A DNA stretch of 6,938 bases from SVTX01 sp964567085 (GTDB lineage Bacteria; Bacillota; Clostridia; Oscillospirales; CAG-272): NCBI GenBank assembly GCA_964567085.1, contig CAZMKU010000087.1, positions 1-6,938 on the forward strand, read 5' to 3'. Positions 1 through 6,127 of this stretch are shown here, piece after piece (position 1 is the first letter of the stretch; each line of letters starts with the position of its first letter). The notes beneath the pieces were generated by a model. It did not search any database and was not told the DNA's origin. It saw only the letters and a list, made by a program, of their open reading frames with translations. The position numbers were made by a program, and so were the translations under genes.

Positions 1-12
1 TAAAAACCTTAT

Positions 13-27
13 GTGGTTGCTCTTTTT
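13..27. repeat. Left copy of 15-bp direct repeat flanking the hairpin array
   Basis: The sequence GTGGTTGCTCTTTTT matches GTGTTTGCTCTTTTT at 244-258 in 14 of 15 positions. The two copies bracket the hairpin array at 34-240. They could be a target-site-like duplication left by insertion of the array, or shared ends of the repeat element. The bases before it (1-12) show no gene. A weak 4-bp stem AACC/GGTT at 5-8 and 15-18 is too short to call a terminator. Confidence 0.5.
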
Positions 28-33
28 CTGCCT

Positions 34-240
34 GTGAAGTTTTTGCTGGCGCCAAAGTGAAGTTGTGCTATGCACAGTGAAGTCGCGTAGCTTACGCTCG
101 CAGTGAAGTTAAGTTTGCCCATCACTTCGCCGTTAGGCGAAACTTCACTCACGAAGTGAACTTCACTATCGAAGATAACTTCACTTGCCCAAAGGGCAAA
201 CTTAGTTTTAGCGTGTTCTCCGTTAAGGATAACACGCTAA
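34..240. repeat. Array of short hairpins punctuated by GTGAAGT / ACTTCAC heptamers
   Basis: GTGAAGT occurs at 34, 57, 77 and 103, and its complement ACTTCAC at 142, 160 and 178, the last three exactly 18 bp apart. Between them lie small palindromes: TGGCGCCA (47-54), TGTGC/GCACA (64-68, 72-76), GCGTA/TACGC (85-89, 93-97), TTCGCC/GGCGAA (126-131, 136-141), TTCACT/AGTGAA (144-149, 155-160), TATC/GATA (167-170, 174-177) and TTGCCC/GGGCAA (185-190, 194-199). A larger stem, TTAGCGTGTT/AACACGCTAA (208-217, 231-240), closes the array. AAGTTTGCCC (111-120) is also complementary to GGGCAAACTT (194-203), so a long-range stem could enclose the central hairpins. Either strand reads GTGAAGT copies first and ACTTCAC copies second. 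It lies downstream of the leftward small gene and would form its 3' untranslated region if transcribed through. This is a structured intergenic repeat; its function is unknown. Confidence 0.85.
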
Positions 241-243
241 GTT

Positions 244-258
244 GTGTTTGCTCTTTTT
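244..258. repeat. Right copy of 15-bp direct repeat flanking the hairpin array
   Basis: GTGTTTGCTCTTTTT is the partner of the copy at 13-27, with one mismatch. It abuts and overlaps by one base the stop codon (258-260, read leftward as TAA) of the small leftward gene, so the array element begins exactly where the coding sequence ends. On the plus strand the T-run follows the 10-bp stem at 208-240, but 13 bases separate stem and T-run, so it is a poor match to a terminator. Confidence 0.5.
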
Positions 259-542
259 TATTCCTCGGGCTCATCGCCCTCAAACTCACTTACCTCACGA
301 ACGGCATCGGCATCGCGGCAGATAAGTCTGGCTCTTCCCTTTTTGTCGATAGAAAGCGCGCCCTGCGTCATACCTATCATTATCATCTCGCTTCGCGCAA
401 CGCCTATGCCAAGGGCGTGTCCTCTGGTAGAAAACTCATCGTCGTTTACCGCAAACGTGGTTTTACCGAGAAGCTTGGAGTACGAATACTCAATTCTGTA
501 AGTATTCTCATCTATTTCGACTAAAAAATATTGCTTTATCAT
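258..542 (-). CDS. Small hypothetical protein, 94 aa, divergent from the TerB/BrxD/helicase operon
   Basis: I do not recognise this family. The protein begins MIKQYFLVEIDENTYRIEY and ends in an acidic tail (EFEGDEPEE). It has no signal peptide, no clear membrane segment, and no helix-turn-helix or catalytic motif that I can see. Alternating hydrophobic and polar residues in the first 35 positions suggest a beta-rich cytosolic fold. The ATG at 540-542 is preceded by GAGGG (leftward, 548-552) at a 5-nt spacing and by a perfect leftward promoter (574-602). This supports this start over the longer open frame reaching to 800, which would run through the promoters and into the neighbouring gene. 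It is transcribed away from the operon and shares the 147-bp control region with it, so it could be co-regulated or simply a host neighbour. Its 3' end abuts the hairpin array. Existence as a gene is well supported; function is unknown. Confidence 0.8.
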   Translation of the reverse strand: MIKQYFLVEIDENTYRIEYSYSKLLGKTTFAVNDDEFSTRGHALGIGVARSEMIMIGMTQGALSIDKKGRARLICRDADAVREVSEFEGDEPEE

Positions 543-573
543 AATTTCCCTCTGCTTGAATTTCTTTGAATTT

Positions 574-602
574 ATTATACACCAAAAGGTATTTCTTGTC
601 AA
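574..602 (-). promoter_or_regulatory. Consensus SigA-type promoter for the small leftward gene
   Basis: Read leftward, TTGACA (597-602) and TATAAT (574-579) are both exact consensus boxes separated by 17 bp. Transcription should begin near 566-568, giving a leader of about 25 nt before the ATG at 540-542. The -35 box sits in the left arm of the inverted repeat at 596-630. Confidence 0.88.
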
Positions 603-630
603 GTGACTGCGACAGACCGCAACTTGACAA
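596..630. promoter_or_regulatory. Inverted repeat spanning both -35 boxes, candidate operator
   Basis: TTGTCAAGT (596-604) and ACTTGACAA (622-630) are perfectly complementary 9-bp arms. A further inner pair TGCG (608-611) and CGCA (618-621) lies around the hexanucleotide ACAGAC, leaving only GAC (605-607) unpaired on one side. Each outer arm contains the -35 box of one of the two divergent promoters. Part of the symmetry follows from having two opposed TTGACA boxes, but the extra outer bases and the inner pair go beyond that. A protein bound here could block both promoters at once. No regulator gene is recognisable in the window, so the operator role is inference. Confidence 0.5.
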
Positions 631-652
631 AACAAAAAAAGCATGTTATAAT
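624..652 (+). promoter_or_regulatory. Perfect extended -10 SigA-type promoter driving the three-gene operon
   Basis: TTGACA (624-629), a 17-bp spacer and TATAAT (647-652) are exact consensus. TG at 644-645, one base before the -10 box, adds an extended -10 element. An A-rich stretch fills the spacer. Initiation is expected around 658-661, about 30 nt upstream of the ATG at 690. No other promoter of similar quality was noticed inside the operon, so all three genes are probably transcribed from here. Confidence 0.9.
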
Positions 653-689
653 TATATATTAAGAAAAATACGGAAACGGAGGGGTAGAG

Positions 690-2378
690 ATGTCTGACAC
701 AAAGAAATATTATAACCGCACGGACATAGGCGACAGTGATTTCTGGGATCTGTCGGACAAAGCGACCGTCTCCCGACCCACTCCCCGCTATCCCATTCAC
801 AAAAGATCCACGCCCGAGGGCGTTCTTATCGAGTCAGATAACACGGGCGCAAAATCACCCGAAACAAGCTTCAAAATTCCCGAAAAGAAGGTCAGCTTCT
901 CAACGCCCGACACGGCGCTTGAGTACACGCCCGAGAATATTTTCATAAACAAAATCAAGATCACTACGACCGACAAGGATAAAAGCATTTTCAACCCGAG
1001 CGCGCTCTTTATGCGCGAACGCGCGGCGCTTATTGACCGTAAAGGCGCTCCCTGCGATTACGTAAGCTTTTACGCCCACTCACCGAGATATTCCGCGATG
1101 ACTCGCGCCCAGCTTAATTACTACCTCTGGTGGCGCGAAAATATCCGCCGCGGCGAGCTTATTCCAACCGATATTTCTTACGTTAAGCTCTACGTTCAGG
1201 AAATAGTTACCGCCGCCGATGGCGAAAATATAAAAAAGGGGCTCTCCGATCTTATCAACATTTCAAGGGTCTGCTTTGACAACCCCGTCGGCAAGGTCTA
1301 TATGGCGAGAATAATATCGGATTTCTGTATGCTTCACAGGCTTGAATGTCCGACGGCGGAAATTCTCGAGATTCTTCCCCACTTTGTTTTCGAGCATATA
1401 GCCGACGAATTTTTCTTGGGGCTCAACGATAGCAACAGAGGACTTTACGCCCCGATAGCCGTAAATTACGTGTCAATTTACAACTATAAAAAGTCAAAAT
1501 TCTACGACGATAACAAGGCCGCGTTTGACAAGCACATCCTCGCGGCTATCCACGAGTGCTTTATAAACGACGACTCATATAACGCGATAGCAAAAAACGC
1601 CTCGGGTATCTTCTCAACCAAGCTCTCGGACAGAAAGCTTTTTGACGGCAGAGTTGAGTTCTGCGCGCCGAGCGCGAGAATACTTGTAAGCTACTTCCCC
1701 ATAAATTGCATTTCGGGTGTCGTAACCGACGCTATCCGATATGCCGAAAACAAGCTCCGCGCCATGCTCGGTATTCGCACCTCGCTTGCTTTAGGAGAGC
1801 TGCCGAACGAAATAACGAACGTAATAGACAGCTATTTCGCTTTGGTTTCGCATGAATTTTCGGCTCTTAAGACTTATGCGAAGCACAAGAGCGAAAAGCA
1901 AGAAGCGGCGGAATACGACAGGCTTTACGACATACCGAAAAGAGAGCTTTCCCTTTCAAGCGCGAAGGAGATCGAGGCTCGCTCTTGGGAAACCACAAAG
2001 AAGCTCACGGAAGCGTTTTGTGAAAATGCAGAATGCAGAGCGCAGAGAGCAGAGAGCGAAGCTCTTGTGGAAAGCGGCGTCCTGAAAAGTGCAGAATGCA
2101 GAGTGCAGAGCGCAGAGTTGGAGACGCCTTTGGCGCTGTCCTCACTGTCCGCCGCGCAAACAGCTGATTCCATTTGGGGAGAATACCGCGAATTTTTGAT
2201 AATTTGTCGCGACGGCTCGGCACAAGCGGCAAGAGATTACGCTAAAGATCACGGAAAGACTCTCGACGAGCTTGCGGATATTATAAACGAGATCGCTGTC
2301 GAAAACACGGGAGACATAATTCTCGAGAGCGACGGTGATGGCTACACGGTTATTGAAGATTACTTGCACCTCATATAA
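690..2378 (+). CDS. TerB_N / TerB_C domain protein, first gene of the operon
   Basis: A 562-aa cytosolic protein without signal peptide or membrane segments. Residues 1 to about 100 are polar and probably disordered. Residues about 105-330 look like TerB_N: the run YYLWWRENIRRGE (144-156) followed by DISYVKLYVQEIV (161-173) is the family's characteristic core. Residues about 419-562 look like TerB_C, opening with ELSLSSAKEIEARSWETTK and closing with INE (532-534), a GDIILESDGDG stretch and a terminal EDYLHLI. The central TerB metal-binding domain itself is not evident. TerB-type proteins are linked to tellurite resistance and to predicted phage and stress response systems. The biochemical role of these flanking domains is not known to me. 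The start is fixed by GGAGGGG (678-684), 7 nt from the ATG when counted from the GGAGG core. An ATPase gene follows after 11 bp and a helicase after that, so it probably acts as a partner or adaptor of that pair. Residues 446-477 derive from a nucleotide repeat inserted in the TerB_C linker. Confidence 0.9.
   Translation: MSDTKKYYNRTDIGDSDFWDLSDKATVSRPTPRYPIHKRSTPEGVLIESDNTGAKSPETSFKIPEKKVSFSTPDTALEYTPENIFINKIKITTTDKDKSIFNPSALFMRERAALIDRKGAPCDYVSFYAHSPRYSAMTRAQLNYYLWWRENIRRGELIPTDISYVKLYVQEIVTAADGENIKKGLSDLINISRVCFDNPVGKVYMARIISDFCMLHRLECPTAEILEILPHFVFEHIADEFFLGLNDSNRGLYAPIAVNYVSIYNYKKSKFYDDNKAAFDKHILAAIHECFINDDSYNAIAKNASGIFSTKLSDRKLFDGRVEFCAPSARILVSYFPINCISGVVTDAIRYAENKLRAMLGIRTSLALGELPNEITNVIDSYFALVSHEFSALKTYAKHKSEKQEAAEYDRLYDIPKRELSLSSAKEIEARSWETTKKLTEAFCENAECRAQRAESEALVESGVLKSAECRVQSAELETPLALSSLSAAQTADSIWGEYREFLIICRDGSAQAARDYAKDHGKTLDELADIINEIAVENTGDIILESDGDGYTVIEDYLHLI
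2021..2119. repeat. TGCAGAG-type interspersed repeat, two copies, inside the TerB protein gene
   Basis: Copy one (from 2021) reads TGAAAATGCAGAATGCAGAG followed by CGCAGAGAGCAG. Copy two (from 2083) reads TGAAAAGTGCAGAATGCAG followed by AGTGCAGAGCGCAGAG. They start 62 bp apart. Each is followed by a small hairpin: AGAGC/GCTCT (2053-2057, 2061-2065) after the first and CGCC/GGCG (2125-2128, 2132-2135) after the second. In frame the copies encode NAECRAQRAES (446-456) and SAECRVQSAEL (467-477), with the spacer translated as EALVESGVLK. The reading frame is kept throughout. Chains of TGCAGAG/TGCAGAA are, from memory, an abundant intergenic repeat type in some gut bacteria, so this looks like an intergenic repeat tolerated in a flexible linker. 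Confidence 0.75.
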
Positions 2379-2389
2379 GGAGAGGAAAA

Positions 2390-3766
2390 ATGACGAACAG
2401 CAACACAACACCTATAGTACCAAGAAGAATACTTTCTTCCCTGCTCTCAAGCGTATCGGCGGGCGTAGTACCAAGATCGGGCGCGCCATATATCGCGATC
2501 GGCAGGGCAGACGAAATAAACGCGTTTTTGTCCGACCTCGAGCAAGTAAACGAGGGCGGAGGCGCTATGCGGTTTCTTATTGGCAGATACGGAAGCGGCA
2601 AGAGCTTTCTTATCCAGCTTGTGCGCGGCTACGCGCTTGAGCGCGATTTTCTGACCGCCGACTGCGACCTCTCCCCCGAACGCCGTCTATACGGCACGGG
2701 CGGCTCGGGTGTTGCGACCTACCGCGAGCTTATGAAGAACCTCGCGTCAAAGTCCTCTCCCGACGGAGGCGCGCTCTCAAAGATCATTTCCCGCTGGATA
2801 GGACAGATGAAGAACGAGCTTATCCAGAACGGCATCTCGACCGACGACGATATTTTTTACTCCGAGCTTACGAAAAGGATTTCGGGCGAGCTTTCCTCAC
2901 TTGAATTCCTCGTTGGCGGCTTTGATTTTACAAAGGTTATCATTGAATATCACAAGGCGACGATGGACGACGGCGAGACGGCCCGCGAGCGCGCGAGCGC
3001 TTGTATCCGTTGGCTTCGCGGCGAATACGCGACCAAGACCGAGGCAAAGCGCGCACTCGGCTTTTCGGTGTCCGTCATTATCGACGACGACAACTGGTAT
3101 GACTTTCTGAAGCTCTGGGCGGCGCTCTCAAAGAAAATAGGCTATCGCGGACTCGTCGTGTTCATTGACGAATGTGTTAACCTCTACAAGATCCCCCACA
3201 GGATCAGCCGAGAGAACAACTACGAAAAGATTCTTTCCATGTTCAACGACACGCTCCAAGGCCGTTCTCCGGGACTTGATATAATCTTCGGCGGAACTCC
3301 GCAGTTCCTCGAGGACACGCGCCGCGGACTTTTCAGCTACGAGGCGCTTCGTTCCCGTCTTTGCGACAGCCGATTTGCTCTTGACGGATTCAAGAACCTC
3401 ATAGGCCCCGTTATCCGACTCAAGCGACTTTCAGACGACGAGCTTTACGCGCTCATCTGCCGTGTAACTGCCCTCTACTGCCAGTATTACAATTGGGAAT
3501 GCACGATCACGGACGAGGAAAGGATTGAATTTTTGAACATTTGTCTTTCACGCGCGGGCGCTGACAGTATGATAACTCCTCGCGAAATGCTCCGCGACTA
3601 TATGACAGTGCTCAATATTTTAATGCAAAATCCCGACGCGAAGTTTTCCGACGTTGTCGGCAAGAGTGTAACGCTCTCGCACGCGGATATTGGCGACGGA
3701 GAGCCCGTAGCACCTGTAAATCCCCCGCAGAACAGAACATATACTGCGGCAGACATTGAATTTTAA
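2390..3766 (+). CDS. BrxD-like (DUF2791) P-loop ATPase
   Basis: A 458-aa AAA+-type ATPase of the DUF2791 / BrxD family. The N-terminal block includes VVPRSG and IAIGRADEI, then the family's GRYGSGKSF Walker A with catalytic Lys71 and Ser72. Walker B is LVVFIDE with Asp260-Glu261. The family signature GGTPQFLED (301-309), then GLFSYEALRSRL (313-324), follows; Arg321 and Arg323 are candidate arginine-finger residues. The C-terminal third is a helical lid-like region ending in AADIEF. Family members in BREX types 2 and 6 accompany the BrxHI helicase and are thought to act on DNA or on the assembly of the defence complex; exact function is not established. The ATG is preceded by AGGAG (2378-2382), 7 nt away and overlapping the TerB gene's stop codon, so translation of the two genes is probably coupled. 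All nucleotide-binding motifs are intact. It could alternatively be named simply ATP-binding protein, but the family assignment is strong. Confidence 0.9.
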   Translation: MTNSNTTPIVPRRILSSLLSSVSAGVVPRSGAPYIAIGRADEINAFLSDLEQVNEGGGAMRFLIGRYGSGKSFLIQLVRGYALERDFLTADCDLSPERRLYGTGGSGVATYRELMKNLASKSSPDGGALSKIISRWIGQMKNELIQNGISTDDDIFYSELTKRISGELSSLEFLVGGFDFTKVIIEYHKATMDDGETARERASACIRWLRGEYATKTEAKRALGFSVSVIIDDDNWYDFLKLWAALSKKIGYRGLVVFIDECVNLYKIPHRISRENNYEKILSMFNDTLQGRSPGLDIIFGGTPQFLEDTRRGLFSYEALRSRLCDSRFALDGFKNLIGPVIRLKRLSDDELYALICRVTALYCQYYNWECTITDEERIEFLNICLSRAGADSMITPREMLRDYMTVLNILMQNPDAKFSDVVGKSVTLSHADIGDGEPVAPVNPPQNRTYTAADIEF

Positions 3767-3767
3767 T

Positions 3768-3771
3768 GGAG
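3768..3771 (+). promoter_or_regulatory. Ribosome binding site that decides the helicase start
   Basis: GGAG lies 7 nt before the ATG at 3779-3781 but only 1 nt before the in-frame TTG at 3773. The ATG is therefore the likely start, and a TTG start giving two extra residues (Met-Ile) is not supported. Confidence 0.75.
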
Positions 3772-3778
3772 ATTGATT

Positions 3779-6070
3779 ATGAACAGCGAACGGATATTTG
3801 AAAGATTTCCCGACTATATAAGAGAATATATATACGCGCACTCCTGGGAGTCCCTTCGCGCAGTTCAACTTGAGGCGGCAAACAGTATTTTCAATACTGA
3901 CAACAATCTGTTGCTTACCTCGTCAACCGCGAGCGGAAAGACCGAGGCGGCGTTTTTCCCCATTCTCTCGCTCCTTAATGAAGCTCCTCCGTATTCGGTG
4001 GGCGTGCTTTATATCGCGCCCTTAAAAAGCCTTATAAACGACCAATTCGAGCGCATGCGGGAAATACTTGATATGTCGGGTGTGGAGGTCACTCACTGGC
4101 ACGGCGACGTTTCGGCTTCGCACAAGAAAAAGCTTCTCGACAAGCCTCGCGGCATCCTACAGATAACCCCCGAGTCGCTAGAAGCTATGCTTATCAACCG
4201 CTCAAACGACATTCCGCGTCTTTTTGGCGACCTGCGCTTTGTTGTGATCGACGAAATACACACGCTTACAGGCACGGACAGAGGAAATCAGATCATCTGT
4301 CAGCTCTCGCGTATCGCACGTCTTATCGGCTATCATCCGCGCAGGATCGGTCTTTCTGCAACCGTCGGCGACCCCTCGCTTGCGGCAGAATGGCTTGCCG
4401 CCGACACGGGCAGAGCCGTTGATACGCCTATATTCAAAAACGAAAAGATAAAATGGCGCTTGGGGCTTGAGCATTTCTACATTGAAAATCCCGAGGCAGA
4501 AAAATACAAATCCAAGGCGGACGATACTGACACCGTTTCCATTGATGACAAAACCCGTGGAGACGAAGCTCCGCCCGACGATAAGCCGAAGGTTCTTGTC
4601 CCCAAAATCGACCCGGGGTACGAATACGCCTACGACTGCGTGCGCGACACAAAGTCCATTGTATTCTCAAACTCCCGCGAGGAGACCGAATATATCTGCG
4701 CCACGATGCGCCAGATAGCCCGCGTTCGCGAAGATAACGACTCGCGCATACTTATTCACCACGGCAATCTCTCGGCGTCTCTGCGCGAGGAGGCGGAAAT
4801 GAAAATGCGCGATAACGAGGAAAATATCACGACCTGCGCGACGGTCACGATGGAGCTTGGCATTGACATAGGCAAGCTGCAAAGAGTTTTGCAGATGCAA
4901 GCGCCGAACACGGTTTCAAATTTCCTGCAAAGACTCGGGCGCTCGGGCAGAAGAGATATGCCGCCCGAGATGATGATGGTATTTCGCGAGGAGGAGGCTC
5001 TGCCGAACACCCCCCTGCCCCAGCTGATACCGTGGGAGCTGCTTCGCGGTATCGCGATAATTCAGCTCTACATTGAGGAACGCTTTATCGAGCCGCCGTC
5101 TATAAAAAAGATGCCCATGAGCCTGCTGTTCCACCAGACGTTGAGTGTGTTGGCATCAAGCGGCGAGCTCTCTCCCAAGGCGCTGGCAGAACGCGTCCTC
5201 ACTCTGCCGCCGTTTTTACACGTCGGCCGTGAGGATTACCGTGAGCTTATCGTATCAATGCTCAACTGCGACTATATTCAGCTGACCGAGATCGGCGGGC
5301 TTATAATCGGTCTTGCGGGAGAGCGGCTTCTCCGCAGCTTCAAGTTCTTCGCGGTATTCAAGGACAGCGAGGACTTCACGGTTCGTTGCGGCTCGGATGA
5401 AATAGGAACTATCACGACTCCGCCGCCCGTTGGCGACCGCTTTGCTCTGGCAGGTCGCGTCTGGGAGGTCGAGGAGCTTGACGTTCAAAGAAAGCTTATC
5501 TACGTAAAGAAAGTCGACGGCAAAATGGAAATTTCATGGCCGGGCGACTTCGGGGAGATACACACCAAAATCCTTATGCGCATGAAGCAGGTTCTCATAG
5601 AGGACACGGCTTATCCTTATCTCAAGGAAAACGCGCAAAAGCGCCTTGAAATTGCGCGCAGATGCGCAAGAAACACGGGGATGCTCGACCACTCGCTCGT
5701 GCATCTCGGCGGATACTCATATTGCCTTTTCCCATGGCTTGGCACTCGCTCGTTCCGTACCTTGAGAAAATACTTGCGCGCCAACGCTCAAAAATATAAT
5801 ATCTCAGGCATTGAATTTGAGGGCTGTTACTACATAACCTTCAAAATGGAGAAGACCTCCCCCGATTATCTTATCTCGCACTTGGCGCAGGACATCGAAA
5901 GATACGGCATAAACCCGCACGAGCTTGTCGAGGGCGGCGAGATACCGATATTTGAAAAGTACGACCCCTATATTCCGCAGGACTTGCTCCGCAAGGCTTA
6001 CGCCACGGATAAGCTCCGCTCCGACGAGCCCGAGGACAAGATCCGCGAGCTTTTCACGGAAATTAAATAA
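3779..6070 (+). CDS. BrxHI-like DExH-box helicase of the Lhr class
   Basis: A 763-aa superfamily 2 helicase. Motifs, numbered from the ATG at 3779: Gln30 in SLRAVQLEA (Q-motif-like), motif I TASGKT (50-55, catalytic Lys54), motif Ia APLKSLINDQ, motif II DEIH (158-161), motif III SAT (193-195), motif V around TMELGIDIG, and motif VI QRLGRSGRR (384-392) with arginine fingers. After the two RecA-like domains comes a winged-helix-like region. It is followed by a beta-rich segment, EIGTITTPPPVGDRFALAGR, then W-EVEELDV, which is typical of Lhr-type helicases. About 40 acidic, proline-containing residues (237-278) separate the two RecA domains. Lhr-class enzymes translocate on single-stranded DNA with ATP and unwind duplexes. 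BrxHI is the BREX representative and is paired with BrxD in BREX types 2 and 6, as it is with the BrxD-like gene 12 bp upstream here. Every catalytic motif is intact, so it should be active. A general repair Lhr is the alternative, but the neighbour argues for BrxHI. Confidence 0.9.
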   Translation: MNSERIFERFPDYIREYIYAHSWESLRAVQLEAANSIFNTDNNLLLTSSTASGKTEAAFFPILSLLNEAPPYSVGVLYIAPLKSLINDQFERMREILDMSGVEVTHWHGDVSASHKKKLLDKPRGILQITPESLEAMLINRSNDIPRLFGDLRFVVIDEIHTLTGTDRGNQIICQLSRIARLIGYHPRRIGLSATVGDPSLAAEWLAADTGRAVDTPIFKNEKIKWRLGLEHFYIENPEAEKYKSKADDTDTVSIDDKTRGDEAPPDDKPKVLVPKIDPGYEYAYDCVRDTKSIVFSNSREETEYICATMRQIARVREDNDSRILIHHGNLSASLREEAEMKMRDNEENITTCATVTMELGIDIGKLQRVLQMQAPNTVSNFLQRLGRSGRRDMPPEMMMVFREEEALPNTPLPQLIPWELLRGIAIIQLYIEERFIEPPSIKKMPMSLLFHQTLSVLASSGELSPKALAERVLTLPPFLHVGREDYRELIVSMLNCDYIQLTEIGGLIIGLAGERLLRSFKFFAVFKDSEDFTVRCGSDEIGTITTPPPVGDRFALAGRVWEVEELDVQRKLIYVKKVDGKMEISWPGDFGEIHTKILMRMKQVLIEDTAYPYLKENAQKRLEIARRCARNTGMLDHSLVHLGGYSYCLFPWLGTRSFRTLRKYLRANAQKYNISGIEFEGCYYITFKMEKTSPDYLISHLAQDIERYGINPHELVEGGEIPIFEKYDPYIPQDLLRKAYATDKLRSDEPEDKIRELFTEIK

Positions 6071-6108
6071 AAATATCCGTCGCGGATCACTCCACGGCGG
6101 ATATTTTT
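6069..6108. terminator. Bidirectional intrinsic terminator between the operon and the lipoprotein gene
   Basis: Arms 6069-6085 and 6092-6108 form a 17-bp stem with one G-T wobble and one C-A mismatch around the 6-nt loop ATCACT. The stem is GC-rich near the loop, and its base is five A-T pairs, so a U-run follows the hairpin on either strand. It starts inside the helicase stop codon and lies 19 bp beyond the stop of the leftward lipoprotein gene, so it serves both convergent genes. The remaining 6109-6127 is AT-rich with no other signal. Confidence 0.92.
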
Positions 6109-6127
6109 ATATATAATTTGTTTTACA

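Noticed and set aside
34..240. CRISPR array
   Set aside because: The constant units are only 7 bp, they change orientation mid-array, the intervening sequences are self-complementary and of 10-19 bp, and no cas genes are present.
208..259. Rightward intrinsic terminator from the 10-bp stem and T-run
   Set aside because: Thirteen bases separate the stem from the T-run, and no rightward gene precedes it in the window.
156..524. Rightward open frame through the hairpin array and the small gene
   Set aside because: It begins inside the repeats, has no ribosome binding site, and is antisense to the better supported leftward gene.
543..800. Longer leftward reading of the small gene, starting near 800
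   Set aside because: The extension runs through both promoters and into the start of the TerB gene, while the ATG at 540-542 has a good ribosome binding site and a promoter at the right distance.
1925..2232. Leftward frames with LCTLHSALF-like peptides opposite the TerB gene
   Set aside because: They are the reverse translation of the TGCAGAG repeat, a typical source of spurious gene calls, and the sense frame carries clear TerB_C similarity on both sides.
690..2378. Classic tellurite resistance (ter) operon
   Set aside because: No TerC, TerD/E/Z or TerY genes are present and only the TerB-flanking domains TerB_N and TerB_C are visible.
3773..3778. TTG start for the helicase
   Set aside because: The ribosome binding site GGAG (3768-3771) is only one base from the TTG but is ideally spaced from the ATG at 3779.
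690..6070. Complete BREX system
   Set aside because: Only BrxD-like and BrxHI-like members are present; the methylase, PglZ phosphatase and large ATPase core are absent from the window.
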